From Nostoc sp. FACHB-152 (GTDB lineage: Bacteria; Cyanobacteriota; Cyanobacteriia; Cyanobacteriales; Nostocaceae): a stretch of 64,000 nt of DNA. The stretch spans positions 16,133 to 80,132 of the forward strand of contig NZ_JACJRV010000026.1 of assembly GCF_014697475.1 (NCBI RefSeq). The letters are read 5' to 3'. Each line of letters starts with the position of its first letter. Within the stretch, counting starts at the first letter, position 1. The position numbers and the translations under genes are program-made. Under the pieces are notes generated by a model. It searched no databases, was not told the DNA's origin, and saw nothing but the letters and a program-made list of their open reading frames with translations. Below are positions 34,774-44,601 of this stretch, piece by piece.

Positions 34774-36423
34774 TTAGCGATTTTTTTTCTTGCTTGCTTC
34801 TTCAAGCTCTTCATTTTTTCTTTCTTGCTTATCCAGTACTGGTAGCTTAAATAGCACCCCTGCAAAAAACCAATAATATACAGCTACCGGATCAACATCT
34901 AGAGGGTAATAATAGGTGTTGTAACTAATAAACAATATAAACACCCATAAAGCAGCTCCGTAACTGCGGAAATTACGGTTTTTTACTGAGCGATATGCTT
35001 TAAAGGCAGTAAATGTCAGGGTGGTAACTAAACCCAAAAAACCTAGTACACCAAAAATCCCAATTTCATATAAAAGTTTGGGATAATAGGTTTCTACTAG
35101 TTTTGTCTGGCCCAATGCTCGCGCCGAGTTAGTAGCTCGGCCTAAGCCACTACCCAAAGGCCCATCAACAGCTTTTAAATTTTCTTCAAATTGTCCAACA
35201 ATAAACTCTTGGGGAGGTGAAGCTTCCCAACGACTGCTAAAACTGTCTAACCTTTCTTGTACAACCGTAGGATTACTTATAACTGCAATTCCTAAAATTA
35301 AACCTAGTCCCACAGCCATCGGAATGAAACGTTTTAGGTTGACAAGTTGGCCTGTGAGCAATAGCAAAATCACAAAGCAGGTGGGTACTAAAGCTAATGC
35401 AATTCTTTGCCCAGAAACTACAGCATTAATAAAGACTGTAACTAACGAACCTAAGCTGATCAACCGCCAAATAATTGATGGGTCACTAAAGCCAGTAGCA
35501 AAGGTGAAAAAGGTGCTAGAAATTAAAAACCATGCCCACTGCCAAGGAGCCACAAAGGTTCCTGGTAAGCGAATCATTCCTTGGCTGGGACTGTAAACTA
35601 AAGAGCCACCAAAATAGCAACGAGCTTCTAAAGTTGCTTTAAACAAAGCACTTCCTTCTGCATTTTTTGTGCCTTCACATATTCCAGTTAATAGCAACAA
35701 GTATTGAATAATTCCCAAAATACAGCAGCTTAATATCAGAACAATCTGTAAGCGCGACAGTACTAGAAAATCTTTTTTATTGCGAATGAGATAATAAGCA
35801 CAACCAATTAAGGGGACGTATCCTAAAAATACTTTTAGTCCTAAAATTCCCATACCTATAGGAACTTCTTTGGGTGCTGCTTTCAACAGCCCCGCAGGAG
35901 GTGGATTGAATTGCTGTCCACCATTGACAAACACGAGCGTTAACAAACAAGACCCCAATAAAATATACAGAGGAGTCTTGATGCTGTTGACAGGAATTAA
36001 GGGGATTCCTTGCTTACGGCAAGTTTGCCACAATGCTATTAAGGCTGGAATATAGAAAGAATCTTTAGCTAATTGCAGGATCGGACTGTTACCAATGTAA
36101 TAGGTGATAGTACCGCCAAAAGGCACATAAATTATGAAAGCGAATAAAGCCTCGCGGGGGTATTTGTAGCAAAGAGCAATAATAATAACTGACAAAACAG
36201 CAGGTAATGCTGCTTTAATACCACCTACTAAAAACAATATAAAGCCTAAGGATAAACCACCAAATAGAGCTTTATTCAGCAAACTAGTAAATTCTTGGCG
36301 GGCTTTGGTCGCCTTACGCTTTAGGGCTAGCTGTTCTTTCAGGCTCAGAACGGGAGCTTCTTGTTTAGCTTGTTTTTTCTTGGATTTTTTAGATTTTTGG
36401 GATTTAGACTTTAATTTTGGCAT
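34774..36423 (-). CDS. hpsL: hormogonium polysaccharide biosynthesis protein HpsL (polymerase/ligase-like)
   Basis: A 549-residue polytopic membrane protein with a very basic N-terminus (MPKLKSKSQKSKKSKKKQAK) and the family-typical LSLKEQLALKRKATKARQEF. About 10-12 hydrophobic helices follow, with an O-antigen-polymerase-like large loop (SPSQGMIRLPGTFVAPWQWA; GPLGSGLGRATNSARALG). By analogy with Wzy/WaaL proteins it would polymerise or ligate polysaccharide in the membrane. First gene of the minus-strand hps cluster, with its promoter in the 280 bp below the psbA terminator. Confidence 0.85.
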   Translation of the reverse strand: MPKLKSKSQKSKKSKKKQAKQEAPVLSLKEQLALKRKATKARQEFTSLLNKALFGGLSLGFILFLVGGIKAALPAVLSVIIIALCYKYPREALFAFIIYVPFGGTITYYIGNSPILQLAKDSFYIPALIALWQTCRKQGIPLIPVNSIKTPLYILLGSCLLTLVFVNGGQQFNPPPAGLLKAAPKEVPIGMGILGLKVFLGYVPLIGCAYYLIRNKKDFLVLSRLQIVLILSCCILGIIQYLLLLTGICEGTKNAEGSALFKATLEARCYFGGSLVYSPSQGMIRLPGTFVAPWQWAWFLISSTFFTFATGFSDPSIIWRLISLGSLVTVFINAVVSGQRIALALVPTCFVILLLLTGQLVNLKRFIPMAVGLGLILGIAVISNPTVVQERLDSFSSRWEASPPQEFIVGQFEENLKAVDGPLGSGLGRATNSARALGQTKLVETYYPKLLYEIGIFGVLGFLGLVTTLTFTAFKAYRSVKNRNFRSYGAALWVFILFISYNTYYYPLDVDPVAVYYWFFAGVLFKLPVLDKQERKNEELEEASKKKNR

Positions 36424-36702
36424 AGCAGAGCTTTAGCCTATCAGCCTGTAAATATAAATTGCCATTGCATATAAGAGCTTTTAGTATTTTTTGCTTAATC
36501 CCAAAAGCTAACACCCGATAATAACATATGTAAATTTTGTGTCTAATCAGGCTGGGCAAATTTGATTAAATAGCAAAAGATTAATCACAGGCGATCGCAC
36601 TACGCGGTGATGTAAGTCAGAATGTAATTAGCACTTTCAGCAGCTTTACGAAAACAAGCTTTCTAATAAATAAAGTTGAATAAATCAAACCACGTCCCAA
36701 AT
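36424..36702. other. intergenic region upstream of hpsL
   Basis: No ORF was seen. It includes one HIP1 site (about 36592) and must contain the hpsL promoter. The psbA terminator bounds it on the right. Confidence 0.4.
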
Positions 36703-36736
36703 AAAAAAGCGCCCCCTTTTCAGGAGACGCTTTTTT
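36703..36736 (-). terminator. psbA (copy 1) Rho-independent terminator
   Basis: On the minus strand: GCGTCTCC, loop TGAAAA, GGGGGCGC, then TTTTTT. The eight-pair stem includes two G-U pairs. It lies about 20 bp past the psbA stop. Confidence 0.9.
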
Positions 36737-36755
36737 ATCTAACTAAGCTTTTAGA

Positions 36756-37838
36756 TTAGCCGTTGATAGCAGGAGCGCTGATAGCAACAGGAGCAACTTC
36801 ACCAGCAGCCAAGTCTAAGGGGAAGTTGTGAGCGTTACGCTCGTGCATTACTTCCATACCCAAGTTGGCACGGTTGATGATGTCAGCCCAGGTGTTGATG
36901 ACGCGACCTTGAGAGTCAATCACAGATTGGTTGAAGTTGAAACCGTTCAAGTTGAACGCCATTGTGCTGATACCTAAAGCGGTAAACCAGATACCGACTA
37001 CAGGCCATGCAGCCAAGAAGAAGTGCAAGGAACGGCTGTTGTTGAAGGACGCGTATTGGAAGATTAAGCGACCGAAGTAACCGTGTGCAGCTACGATGTT
37101 GTAGGTTTCTTCTTCTTGACCGAACTTGTAACCGTAGTTTTGAGATTCGGTTTCGGTTGTTTCACGAACCAAGGAAGAAGTTACCAAACTTCCGTGCATT
37201 GCAGAGAACAAAGAACCGCCGAATACACCAGCCACACCTAACATATGGAAGGGGTGCATTAGGATGTTGTGTTCTGCTTGGAACACGATCATGAAGTTGA
37301 AGGTGCCGGAGATACCCAAGGGCATACCGTCAGAGAAGGAACCTTGACCGATGGGGTAGATCAAGAATACTGCGGCAGCAGATGCCAAAGGCGCAGAGTA
37401 TGCTACGCAGATCCAAGGACGCATACCCAAGCGGTAAGACAATTCCCACTGACGACCGAGGTAGCAAGCGCAACCGATCAAGAAGTGGAAAATTACCAAT
37501 TGGTATGGGCCACCGTTGTACAACCACTCATCTAAGGAAGCTGCTTCCCAAATGGGGTAGAAGTGCAAACCGATAGCGTTAGAAGAAGGAACAACTGCAC
37601 CAGAGATGATGTTGTTGCCGTAGATTAAAGAACCTGCTACTGGTTCACGGATACCATCGATGTCTACTGGAGGAGCAGCGATGAAGGCGATTACGAAGCA
37701 GGTGGTTGCAGCTAGCAAGGTAGGAATCATCAATACACCGAACCAACCGATATAAATCCGGTTTTCGGTGCTGGTGATCCACTCGCAGAACCGCTCCCAT
37801 ACGTTGGCGCTAGAGCGCTGTTGTAAGGTTGTGGTCAT
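36756..37838 (-). CDS. psbA: photosystem II protein D1, Gln130 (D1:1-like) form
   Basis: A 360-residue D1 reaction-centre protein of photosystem II. Ligands are intact: D170, H190, H332/E333, H337, D342 and the C-terminal processing site after Ala344 ([15 protein letters not shown]). Residue 130 is Gln ([10 protein letters not shown]) and residue 153 is Ser, the low-light or constitutive type. CAC at 123-125 (IGCACYLG) is as in the Nostoc PsbA1 group. The ATG has no Shine-Dalgarno, as usual for psbA. A promoter and terminator are visible. A second, Glu130 copy lies at 59169-60251. Confidence 0.98.
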   Translation of the reverse strand: MTTTLQQRSSANVWERFCEWITSTENRIYIGWFGVLMIPTLLAATTCFVIAFIAAPPVDIDGIREPVAGSLIYGNNIISGAVVPSSNAIGLHFYPIWEAASLDEWLYNGGPYQLVIFHFLIGCACYLGRQWELSYRLGMRPWICVAYSAPLASAAAVFLIYPIGQGSFSDGMPLGISGTFNFMIVFQAEHNILMHPFHMLGVAGVFGGSLFSAMHGSLVTSSLVRETTETESQNYGYKFGQEEETYNIVAAHGYFGRLIFQYASFNNSRSLHFFLAAWPVVGIWFTALGISTMAFNLNGFNFNQSVIDSQGRVINTWADIINRANLGMEVMHERNAHNFPLDLAAGEVAPVAISAPAING

Positions 37839-37893
37839 TTTCTTATGATTGCTTTATTTTTTAGGATGTCGGTAGGTGTTTCTACCTTCCACT

Positions 37894-37922
37894 AAATTAG
37901 AAGCATAATTTAGTTTTGTAAA
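37894..37922 (-). promoter_or_regulatory. psbA copy 1 promoter
   Basis: Minus strand: -35 TTTACA (37922-37917), 17-bp spacer, -10 TAATTT (37899-37894). The predicted leader then contains a GGTAG/CTACC hairpin before the ATG at 37838. The -35 is shared with the second psbA promoter. Confidence 0.65.
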
Positions 37923-37968
37923 GCTATTTTAATTAAGTATATTTTATTAATAGTATTAATTTTTTTAA

Positions 37969-37994
37969 TGAATCGCGTCCACTGCCGCGATTCA
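37969..37994. terminator. hairpin between HIT gene and psbA promoter
   Basis: TGAATCGCG / CGCGATTCA, a 9-bp perfect stem with an 8-nt loop, just after the HIT gene stop. The flank on the minus-strand 3' side is TTAAAAAAATT rather than a T-run, so termination is likely but not certain. Confidence 0.6.
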
Positions 37995-38007
37995 TCACTT
38001 TTGAGGA

Positions 38008-38358
38008 TCAGCCAGGAGGCCAAACCATGTACCTTCCTCCTAAAATATGCAGATGTAAATGATAGACAGTTTGACCACCATCAGCATCAGTGTTGATCAC
38101 AACGCGATAACCGTTTTCCAAGCCTGCTTCTTGGGCAACACGCTTGGCAGTTAGTAATAAATGTCCCAACAAAGCCGCATCTTGAGGTTCGGCATCAGCT
38201 AATTTAGCTATGAGTTTTTTGGGAATAACAAGGATATGAACTGGTGCTTGTGGGTTAACATCTTTAAAGGCCAGGGCTAAATCATCCTCATAAACTATAT
38301 TGGCTGGAATTTCCCGCCGGATAATCTTACTAAAAATTGTCTCTGTGGTTTCACTCAT
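38008..38358 (-). CDS. HIT family (HinT-like) nucleotide hydrolase
   Basis: A 116-residue histidine-triad protein, the HinT-type purine nucleoside phosphoramidase. The triad HLHLHILGG near the C-terminus supplies the nucleophilic histidine. [20 protein letters not shown] and [16 protein letters not shown] are the other family blocks. Normal length, single gene. Confidence 0.95.
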   Translation of the reverse strand: MSETTETIFSKIIRREIPANIVYEDDLALAFKDVNPQAPVHILVIPKKLIAKLADAEPQDAALLGHLLLTAKRVAQEAGLENGYRVVINTDADGGQTVYHLHLHILGGRYMVWPPG

Positions 38359-38423
38359 GCCGATTTACTTACTCATCTGCTAGAGATTCTAAAGGTTTAG
38401 CGTTATAGAAGAAATATTAAGCA

Positions 38424-39953
38424 ATGCTTGCTAGAGTCTGGAGTGCATCAATTGTCGGCATCGATGCCGTGAAAGTGGGTGTGGAAGTCGATGTATCGGG
38501 GGGACTACCAGGAATTATTGTCTTGGGGTTGCCAGATTCAGCAGTTCAGGAATCAAAGGAAAGGGTAAAAGCTACTTTAAAAAATGCAGGTTTTGCCTTT
38601 CCGATGCGGAAAATTGTGATTAACTTGACTCCGGCTGATTTACGTAAGGAAGGCCCAAGTTTTGATTTGCCGATTAGTGTAGGAATTTTAGCGGCTTCTG
38701 AGCAAATTAATGCTGATTTATTAGGTGATTACTTATTTTTGGGCGAAGTCTCCTTAGATGGTAGCTTAAGGCCTGTGGCTGGGGTTCTGCCGATAGCTGC
38801 TACTGCCCAAAAAATGGGAATTACAGGTTTAGTTGTGCCGGCCGATAATGCCCAAGAAGCGGCGGTGGTAAAAGGACTAGCTGTTTATGGTTGTAAAACT
38901 TTAGCGGAAGTAGTTGATTTATTAAATAATCCAGGAAGTTCTAAACCTGTACAGATAGATAATGCAGTAGTAACAGTTTCAGTATCTTATCCTAGTGCAG
39001 ATTTACACGATGTTAAAGGACAAGCTCATGCGCGCCGTGCATTAGAAATTGCAGCAGCAGGCGGACACAATTTGATTTTTGTAGGGCCGCCAGGTAGTGG
39101 CAAAACTATGCTTGCTAGACGCTTATCAGGCATTTTACCACCACTAGAATTTACAGAAGCATTAGAAGTAACTCGAATTCACTCGGTTGCTGGTTTATTA
39201 AAAAATCGTGGTACTCTAGTACGCGATCGCCCTTTCCGCAGTCCCCATCACTCTGCATCCGGGCCTTCTTTGGTTGGCGGTGGTAGTTTTCCTCGCCCTG
39301 GAGAAATCTCGCTATCTCATCGTGGTGTATTGTTTTTGGATGAGTTGACGGAGTTTAAGCGCGATGTCTTAGAATTTTTGCGTCAGCCTTTAGAAGACGG
39401 CTATGTAACCATTTCCCGTACTAAACAATCAGTCGTTTTTCCCGCACAGTTTACTTTAGTGGCGAGTACTAATCCCTGCCCTTGCGGTTACTACGGCGAT
39501 ACTATTCAACAGTGTACCTGTTCACCCAGACAACGAGAACAATATTGGGCAAAGCTTTCCGGGCCGTTGATGGACAGGATTGATTTGCAAGTGGCTGTGA
39601 ATCGATTAAAGCCAGAGGAAATTACCCAACAACCTACAGGAGAGTCATCAATAATAGTACGGGAACGAGTTCAACAAGCACGCGATCGCACAATTTCCCG
39701 CTTTCAAACTGAGCCAAATCTGCGTTGCAATGCCCAAATGCAAAGCAGCCATCTGCAAAAATGGTGCAAGCTAGATGATGGTAGCCGCTATTTATTAGAA
39801 GCAGCTATTAAGAAATTAGGTTTATCAGCTAGAGCGAGCGATCGCATTCTCAAAGTTGCACGCACTATTGCAGATTTAGCTGGAGAGGATGCTCTGCAAG
39901 CCCACCATGTAGCAGAAGCAATTCAATATCGCACCATCGATAGGATGCTATAG
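38424..39953 (+). CDS. YifB family Mg-chelatase-like AAA ATPase (ComM-like)
   Basis: A 509-residue YifB/ComM protein. The N-terminal LonC-like domain (MLARVWSASIVGIDAVKVGV, ADLRKEGPSFDLPISVGIL) is followed by the chelatase-like AAA core with Walker A GPPGSGKT (G221-T228), Walker B GVLFLDELTEF, and a CPCGYYGD...CTCSP cysteine cluster. ComM is a DNA branch-migration helicase that helps integrate transformed DNA; that role is inferred here. The stop codon TAG coincides with the end of a MITE-like repeat. Confidence 0.94.
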   Translation: MLARVWSASIVGIDAVKVGVEVDVSGGLPGIIVLGLPDSAVQESKERVKATLKNAGFAFPMRKIVINLTPADLRKEGPSFDLPISVGILAASEQINADLLGDYLFLGEVSLDGSLRPVAGVLPIAATAQKMGITGLVVPADNAQEAAVVKGLAVYGCKTLAEVVDLLNNPGSSKPVQIDNAVVTVSVSYPSADLHDVKGQAHARRALEIAAAGGHNLIFVGPPGSGKTMLARRLSGILPPLEFTEALEVTRIHSVAGLLKNRGTLVRDRPFRSPHHSASGPSLVGGGSFPRPGEISLSHRGVLFLDELTEFKRDVLEFLRQPLEDGYVTISRTKQSVVFPAQFTLVASTNPCPCGYYGDTIQQCTCSPRQREQYWAKLSGPLMDRIDLQVAVNRLKPEEITQQPTGESSIIVRERVQQARDRTISRFQTEPNLRCNAQMQSSHLQKWCKLDDGSRYLLEAAIKKLGLSARASDRILKVARTIADLAGEDALQAHHVAEAIQYRTIDRML

Positions 39954-40061
39954 GAATCTGGTTTGATTACTGAACATACTTGTGTAATTAGGCAATAGGC
40001 AATAGAAATGAAGGCTGATAACAATGTACTGATTTTAAAAAAAATCAAATACTAGTCTTAC
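39949..40061. mobile_element. MITE-like repeat, family 3 copy 1
   Basis: TATAGGAATCTGGTTTGAT starts here at the YifB stop; the right end is ATCAAATACTAGTCTTA. The element includes a GGCAATA heptamer pair. It is a clear relative of 53275-53380 (same start and the ACTTRTGTA segment). No coding capacity. Confidence 0.65.
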
Positions 40062-40207
40062 ATGAGCAGGGAAACAGAAGTAAATAGGGCTTATTTGTAG
40101 CCTTCACATAATCGTCGTATTGAGCAAACTAAATTTTCGTTTTTATTTGTGATTAGAGAAATCTACAAGGGAACAATGAAAACAAGTATTACATTTTACT
40201 TAAATTT

Positions 40208-43200
40208 ATGACAACAAACGGTTATGAAATCTCACATCGCTTAGATCAGAACGACTGTCATGAGCAACTAGCATTAGTAGTTCAGTATCAAAAAATTTTG
40301 GCGCGAATTCTAAGTAAAATCCGTGCATCTGTAAACTTAGAATCTCTGTGTTCGACTTCTTGCCAAGATATTTGCCGGCAACTGAAAATTGAGCGTGTGG
40401 CAATTTACCGCTTTAACTCAGACTGGAGTGGTAGTTTCATCAACCGTTTTGGTTTTGCAGAACCACCTTGGAATACATTAACTGCCTTTGGGCAAGACTT
40501 AGTATGGCAAGATTCCCATTTGCAAGAAACCCAGGGAGGTCGATATCGTAAAAATGAGCCGTTTGCTGTGGCTGATATTTACGATGCCGGACACGCTCGT
40601 TGTCATGTTGAGGTGTTAGAACAGTTTCAAATTCGGGCGTATGCGATCGCGCCGATTTTCATTGGTGCAAAATTATGGGGATTACTTGCTGCCTATCAAC
40701 ACTCTGCACCGCGAGAGTGGCATCCTAACGAAGTCGAATTTATAGGGCAAGCCGCTAGCCATCTTGGTGTGGCAATGCAGCAGGCAGAAATTTTAGAACA
40801 AACCAAACAACGCACAGCAGAACTGCAAGATGCGATCGCACGCCAACGGGCGTTGACAGAAGTCGTAGGGAATATCCGCTCGTCTGTGAACCCTGGGATT
40901 ATTTTAGATACCGCTTGTCAAGAACTTTGCAAACTCCTGAAGCTAGAACGGGCAGCAGTTTACCACTTCCATGAAGATTGGAGTGGTGAATTTGTCAGTC
41001 AATTTGGCATGGTAGAAGCACAGTGGGATAGAAGTCATCCCTTTGGCAAAAATCTCGTTTGGGAAGACACCCACCTGCAAGAAACCAAAGGTGGACGCTA
41101 CCGCAATAACGAAACTTTCACAGTCAACGATATTTACCAAGCCGGACACTCACGTTGTCATATTGATATTCTTGAGCAATTCAAGATTCGGGCATATATG
41201 TTAGCACCCATATTCATTGGGCCAAAACTCTGGGGACTAGTAGCCGCCTATCAACATTCTGGCCCACGCCAATGGGCAAATTACGAAGTTGAGTTTCTCG
41301 GACAAGTGGGCGCACAACTGGGAGTGGCAATTCAGCAAGCAGAGAATTTGGCGCAATCGAAACAACAGGCAATGGCTTTGCAAGATGCGATCGCTCGTCA
41401 ACGCGCACTCACAGAAGTTGTTGGTAAAATTCGCTCCTCTCTAGACATTGATTTGATTCTCAAAACCACTTGTCAGGAAGTATGCAAACTGCTGCGAGTT
41501 GAGCGAGTCGGCGTTTATCGCTTTAATCCAGACTGGAGTGGTGAATTCGTCAGCCATTTCGGCATGGTAGAAGCACAGTGGGATAGTATCAATCCCTTTG
41601 GCAAAAACCTCGTTTGGGAAGATACTCACCTACAAGAAACTAAAGGCGGACGCTACCGCAACAATGAAAATTTTGCTGTCAATGATATCTACCAAGCCGG
41701 ACACTCACGCTGTCACCTAGATATTTTAGAACAGTTCAAAATCCGCGCCTATGTGTTAACTCCTATTTTTGTAGGACGAAATCTTTGGGGATTGCTGGCT
41801 GCTTATCAACATTCTGCGCCGCGCCAGTGGGATAGCGTGGAAGTAGAATTTTTAGGACAAGTCGCCAGCCAACTGGGAGTAGCACTGCAAAGTTCGGAAA
41901 TGATGGTTCAAGTGCAAACTCGCGCTGATGAACTGCATCAATCAGCCGAACAGCGACGCATTTTATTTGATTTGGTCGTCAAAATTCGAGAATTGATAGA
42001 TTTAGAGATAATTTTAAAAACTACAGTACAGGAAGTCAGGCGATCGCTAGAAGCAGATCGAGTCGGCATTTTCCGCTTTGACTCTGATGTCGGTTTTTGT
42101 AGTGGTGAATTTGTTGCTGAGGATGTGCTGCCCAAATTTGACTCTGCCTTGGCTGTAAAAGTGCAAGATTATTGCTTTGGCGACAATTTTGCACCACAAT
42201 ATCGCCAAGGGCAAGTACAAGTGATCTCAGATGTCAACAGTGTTGGGACTAAAGTACCTCATCTTGATGTCATTGAGCGATTTCAAGTCAAAGCACAGAT
42301 TGTTGTTCCACTAATGGAAGGAGACGAACTGTGGGGATTATTATGCATTCATCAATGCACTCATCCCCGTAATTGGGAAGAGGCTGAATTAGAATTTGTC
42401 ACCCAAGTCGCAGCTCAAATCAGTGTCGCCCTCCGTCAGGCTAACTTGTTCCAACAATCCAGTTTACTAGGCCAAACCCGTGAAGAAGCAAATCAACTGG
42501 CACAAGCACTCAATGATCTACGTACTGCCCAAATGCAAATTATCCACGCGGAAAAAATGGCAAGCTTGGGACAACTGGTTGCGGGGGTTGCCCACGAAAT
42601 TAATAATCCGATTAATTTCATTCACGGCAATTTACAATACGCACACCAATACACACAAGACTTACTTAACTGTTTAGAACTTTATCGACATTATCATCCA
42701 GACTCTGCACCAGAGATTCAAGAGTTTTTCAAGAAAGCGGAAATAGATTTTTTATTCGATGATCTACCCAAATTATTCCAATCTATGCAGGTTGGTACTG
42801 AGCGTATTTGCGAAATTGTCACATCTTTACGCAATTTTTCGCGTTTAGATGAAGCTGAATTTAAAGTAGCGAATATTCACGAAGGTATCGACAGTACTTT
42901 GATGATTTTGCAACATCGGTTAAAACCATCAAGCGATAGCCCTACAATTTATGTGAGCAAAGACTATGATAACTTGCCTTTAATAGAATGCTATCCTGGA
43001 CAGCTTAATCAGGTCTTTATGAATTTGTTATCTAATGCTATTGATGCGTTAGAAGAGCGCAACGCGCAAGCGACTCCCGAAGTGATTGCAGCACAGCCCA
43101 GCAAAATCCGCATTTCTACATCTGTTATAAATAATGACTGGATTTCCATTAGGATTGCTGATAATGGACTTGGTATGGACGAAACAGTACTTTCTCGCCT

Positions 43201-43375
43201 ATTTGATCCATTTTTCACCACTAAGATCGTTGGAAAAGGTACAGGGTTAGGGCTTTCAATTAGCTACAAAATCGTCACAGATAAACACAAGGGAAAGATT
43301 TACTGCAAATCTGAACTTGGTAAAGGTACAGAGTTTATTGTTGAATTACCGATTAATCAGGCGATCGCTAAATAA
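40208..43375 (+). CDS. multi-GAF (cyanobacteriochrome-type) sensor histidine kinase
   Basis: A 1055-residue cytoplasmic histidine kinase: four GAF domains (about 30-195, 215-380, 400-565, 585-745), then a HisKA-like region with H796 (VAGVAHEINNP) and a HATPase. GAF1-3 are near-identical tandem copies with a 185-residue period. Each holds the red/green cyanobacteriochrome set: Trp100/285/470, Asp102/287/472 and Cys-His 132-133/317-318/502-503, with 30 residues between Asp and Cys as in AnPixJ. GAF4 has a DXCF motif (D654-F657) but Pro684-His685 where Cys-His is expected. There is no receiver domain. It should act as a light-regulated kinase; the partner is unknown. Confidence 0.88.
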   Translation: MTTNGYEISHRLDQNDCHEQLALVVQYQKILARILSKIRASVNLESLCSTSCQDICRQLKIERVAIYRFNSDWSGSFINRFGFAEPPWNTLTAFGQDLVWQDSHLQETQGGRYRKNEPFAVADIYDAGHARCHVEVLEQFQIRAYAIAPIFIGAKLWGLLAAYQHSAPREWHPNEVEFIGQAASHLGVAMQQAEILEQTKQRTAELQDAIARQRALTEVVGNIRSSVNPGIILDTACQELCKLLKLERAAVYHFHEDWSGEFVSQFGMVEAQWDRSHPFGKNLVWEDTHLQETKGGRYRNNETFTVNDIYQAGHSRCHIDILEQFKIRAYMLAPIFIGPKLWGLVAAYQHSGPRQWANYEVEFLGQVGAQLGVAIQQAENLAQSKQQAMALQDAIARQRALTEVVGKIRSSLDIDLILKTTCQEVCKLLRVERVGVYRFNPDWSGEFVSHFGMVEAQWDSINPFGKNLVWEDTHLQETKGGRYRNNENFAVNDIYQAGHSRCHLDILEQFKIRAYVLTPIFVGRNLWGLLAAYQHSAPRQWDSVEVEFLGQVASQLGVALQSSEMMVQVQTRADELHQSAEQRRILFDLVVKIRELIDLEIILKTTVQEVRRSLEADRVGIFRFDSDVGFCSGEFVAEDVLPKFDSALAVKVQDYCFGDNFAPQYRQGQVQVISDVNSVGTKVPHLDVIERFQVKAQIVVPLMEGDELWGLLCIHQCTHPRNWEEAELEFVTQVAAQISVALRQANLFQQSSLLGQTREEANQLAQALNDLRTAQMQIIHAEKMASLGQLVAGVAHEINNPINFIHGNLQYAHQYTQDLLNCLELYRHYHPDSAPEIQEFFKKAEIDFLFDDLPKLFQSMQVGTERICEIVTSLRNFSRLDEAEFKVANIHEGIDSTLMILQHRLKPSSDSPTIYVSKDYDNLPLIECYPGQLNQVFMNLLSNAIDALEERNAQATPEVIAAQPSKIRISTSVINNDWISIRIADNGLGMDETVLSRLFDPFFTTKIVGKGTGLGLSISYKIVTDKHKGKIYCKSELGKGTEFIVELPINQAIAK

Positions 43376-43377
43376 TT

Positions 43378-43475
43378 TACAGCAGGAAACAGGCAATAGG
43401 CAATAGGGGTGAAAGCCTGTTGGTATATGGCTTTGTTCTTAAAATCTGTATCTCATTTACCTGCAATGTGCTGTA
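43378..43475. mobile_element. MITE-like repeat, family 2 copy 1
   Basis: TACAGCAGGAAACAGG at the left and CCTGCAATGTGCTGTA at the right form imperfect terminal inverted repeats around a GGCAATA heptamer pair and the conserved core CTTTGTTCTTAAAATCTGTA. Copy 2 is at 50439-50547. It lies 2 bp after the photoreceptor stop. Confidence 0.7.
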
Positions 43476-43537
43476 TATTACTAGGAAACAGGGAGAAAAG
43501 TTTCTTCCCTGTTACTTACTGACACCCATTTGTAACT

Positions 43538-44506
43538 TTAATTTATTGAAACTAAACTTGGTTCTGATTTAACACTGCTAGATATTTGTTGCCGTTGTTC
43601 CAGTTCATCTAAAAATTGAATTGTCAAATCTTCTAGCTTTCTTGATGCCATAGGTTCAATGAATTTATCTAAAGGATTCAAATCTACAACATAATTTCCA
43701 ATTTGAATGCCAACAGGTTCTAGGTGCTTACCTGGAATTTCTTCGTGAAGCAGAGGAAACTTTTTATTTCGCAGTTGTTGAATAAACCAGAGTACGTCAC
43801 TTTTTTGTATATCTTTATCTTTTTCGCTGCCAGCAATTGTATCTTTATCAAACGAAATTAGGGCAGTTAAATTAAACAAATTACTATTTTCAACTAAGCA
43901 TTGAGTTTGTTTACGTGTAGGCAATACTCCCAAACCAAACTTATCTAAGAAACGCGCGATGAACGCTAACGGTTGGGGAACTGCACTTTCTGTATCACTA
44001 ATATCAGGTGCAATCAATAAAGATGGTTGACCTTTAATTGATGGTTTTTCTGCAAGCATACGTTCTACACTCTTTTGTATGGCTTGCAATTGACGTTCAC
44101 TATTTTCAGTACATTCTTCTACAATATTTTCTGGCTCATCACCGCTTAAAAATTCTAATAAGGTGATATATTTACATCCTAAACTGTGACCAATCCAAAA
44201 ATATTTTGTCTTATCTTGATATATATGATTTTGGTAATTCAAGCTGGCAGCTATCTTGCTGATTTCTTCGCTAAGGATAGCTTGTTCTTGAAGTAAACTA
44301 ACTGCGATCGGCCAATGTTGAAAACTAAATCTAAAAGGTAAAGCAATAATTGTATAACCTTCGGCAAATAGCTTTCTTAAAAAGTAGCGATAAAAAATAG
44401 TGGGGAAAGTTCCAAAAAAAGCACCGCCAATAAATTGCACTACGCCTTTGGGGTTGGGATGAATAGCTACCCAGCTATGAGAGACTGGGCGAAATTTAAA
44501 TTCCAT
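43538..44506 (-). CDS. DUF1350 family protein (alpha/beta-hydrolase-like)
   Basis: A 322-residue DUF1350 protein, shared by cyanobacteria and chloroplasts: SWVAIHPNPKGVVQFIGGAF, FFGTFPTIFYRYFLRKLFAE, then YFWIGHSLGCKYITLLEFLS, where GHSLG is a nucleophile-elbow-like motif. This suggests an alpha/beta hydrolase with a serine nucleophile. Substrate unknown. It is a single gene. Confidence 0.88.
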   Translation of the reverse strand: MEFKFRPVSHSWVAIHPNPKGVVQFIGGAFFGTFPTIFYRYFLRKLFAEGYTIIALPFRFSFQHWPIAVSLLQEQAILSEEISKIAASLNYQNHIYQDKTKYFWIGHSLGCKYITLLEFLSGDEPENIVEECTENSERQLQAIQKSVERMLAEKPSIKGQPSLLIAPDISDTESAVPQPLAFIARFLDKFGLGVLPTRKQTQCLVENSNLFNLTALISFDKDTIAGSEKDKDIQKSDVLWFIQQLRNKKFPLLHEEIPGKHLEPVGIQIGNYVVDLNPLDKFIEPMASRKLEDLTIQFLDELEQRQQISSSVKSEPSLVSIN

Positions 44507-44601
44507 ATATTTGTAACTCCTGCCTGCAAAATTTAAAAATTAATCTGATATTAGGAGCTACAAATAAATATGTGATTATTCCAGATGAGAGCAAAATCTT
44601 T

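Noticed and set aside
37085..37576. plus-strand frames inside psbA
   Set aside because: Shadows of the highly constrained psbA coding sequence; the same occur in the second psbA.
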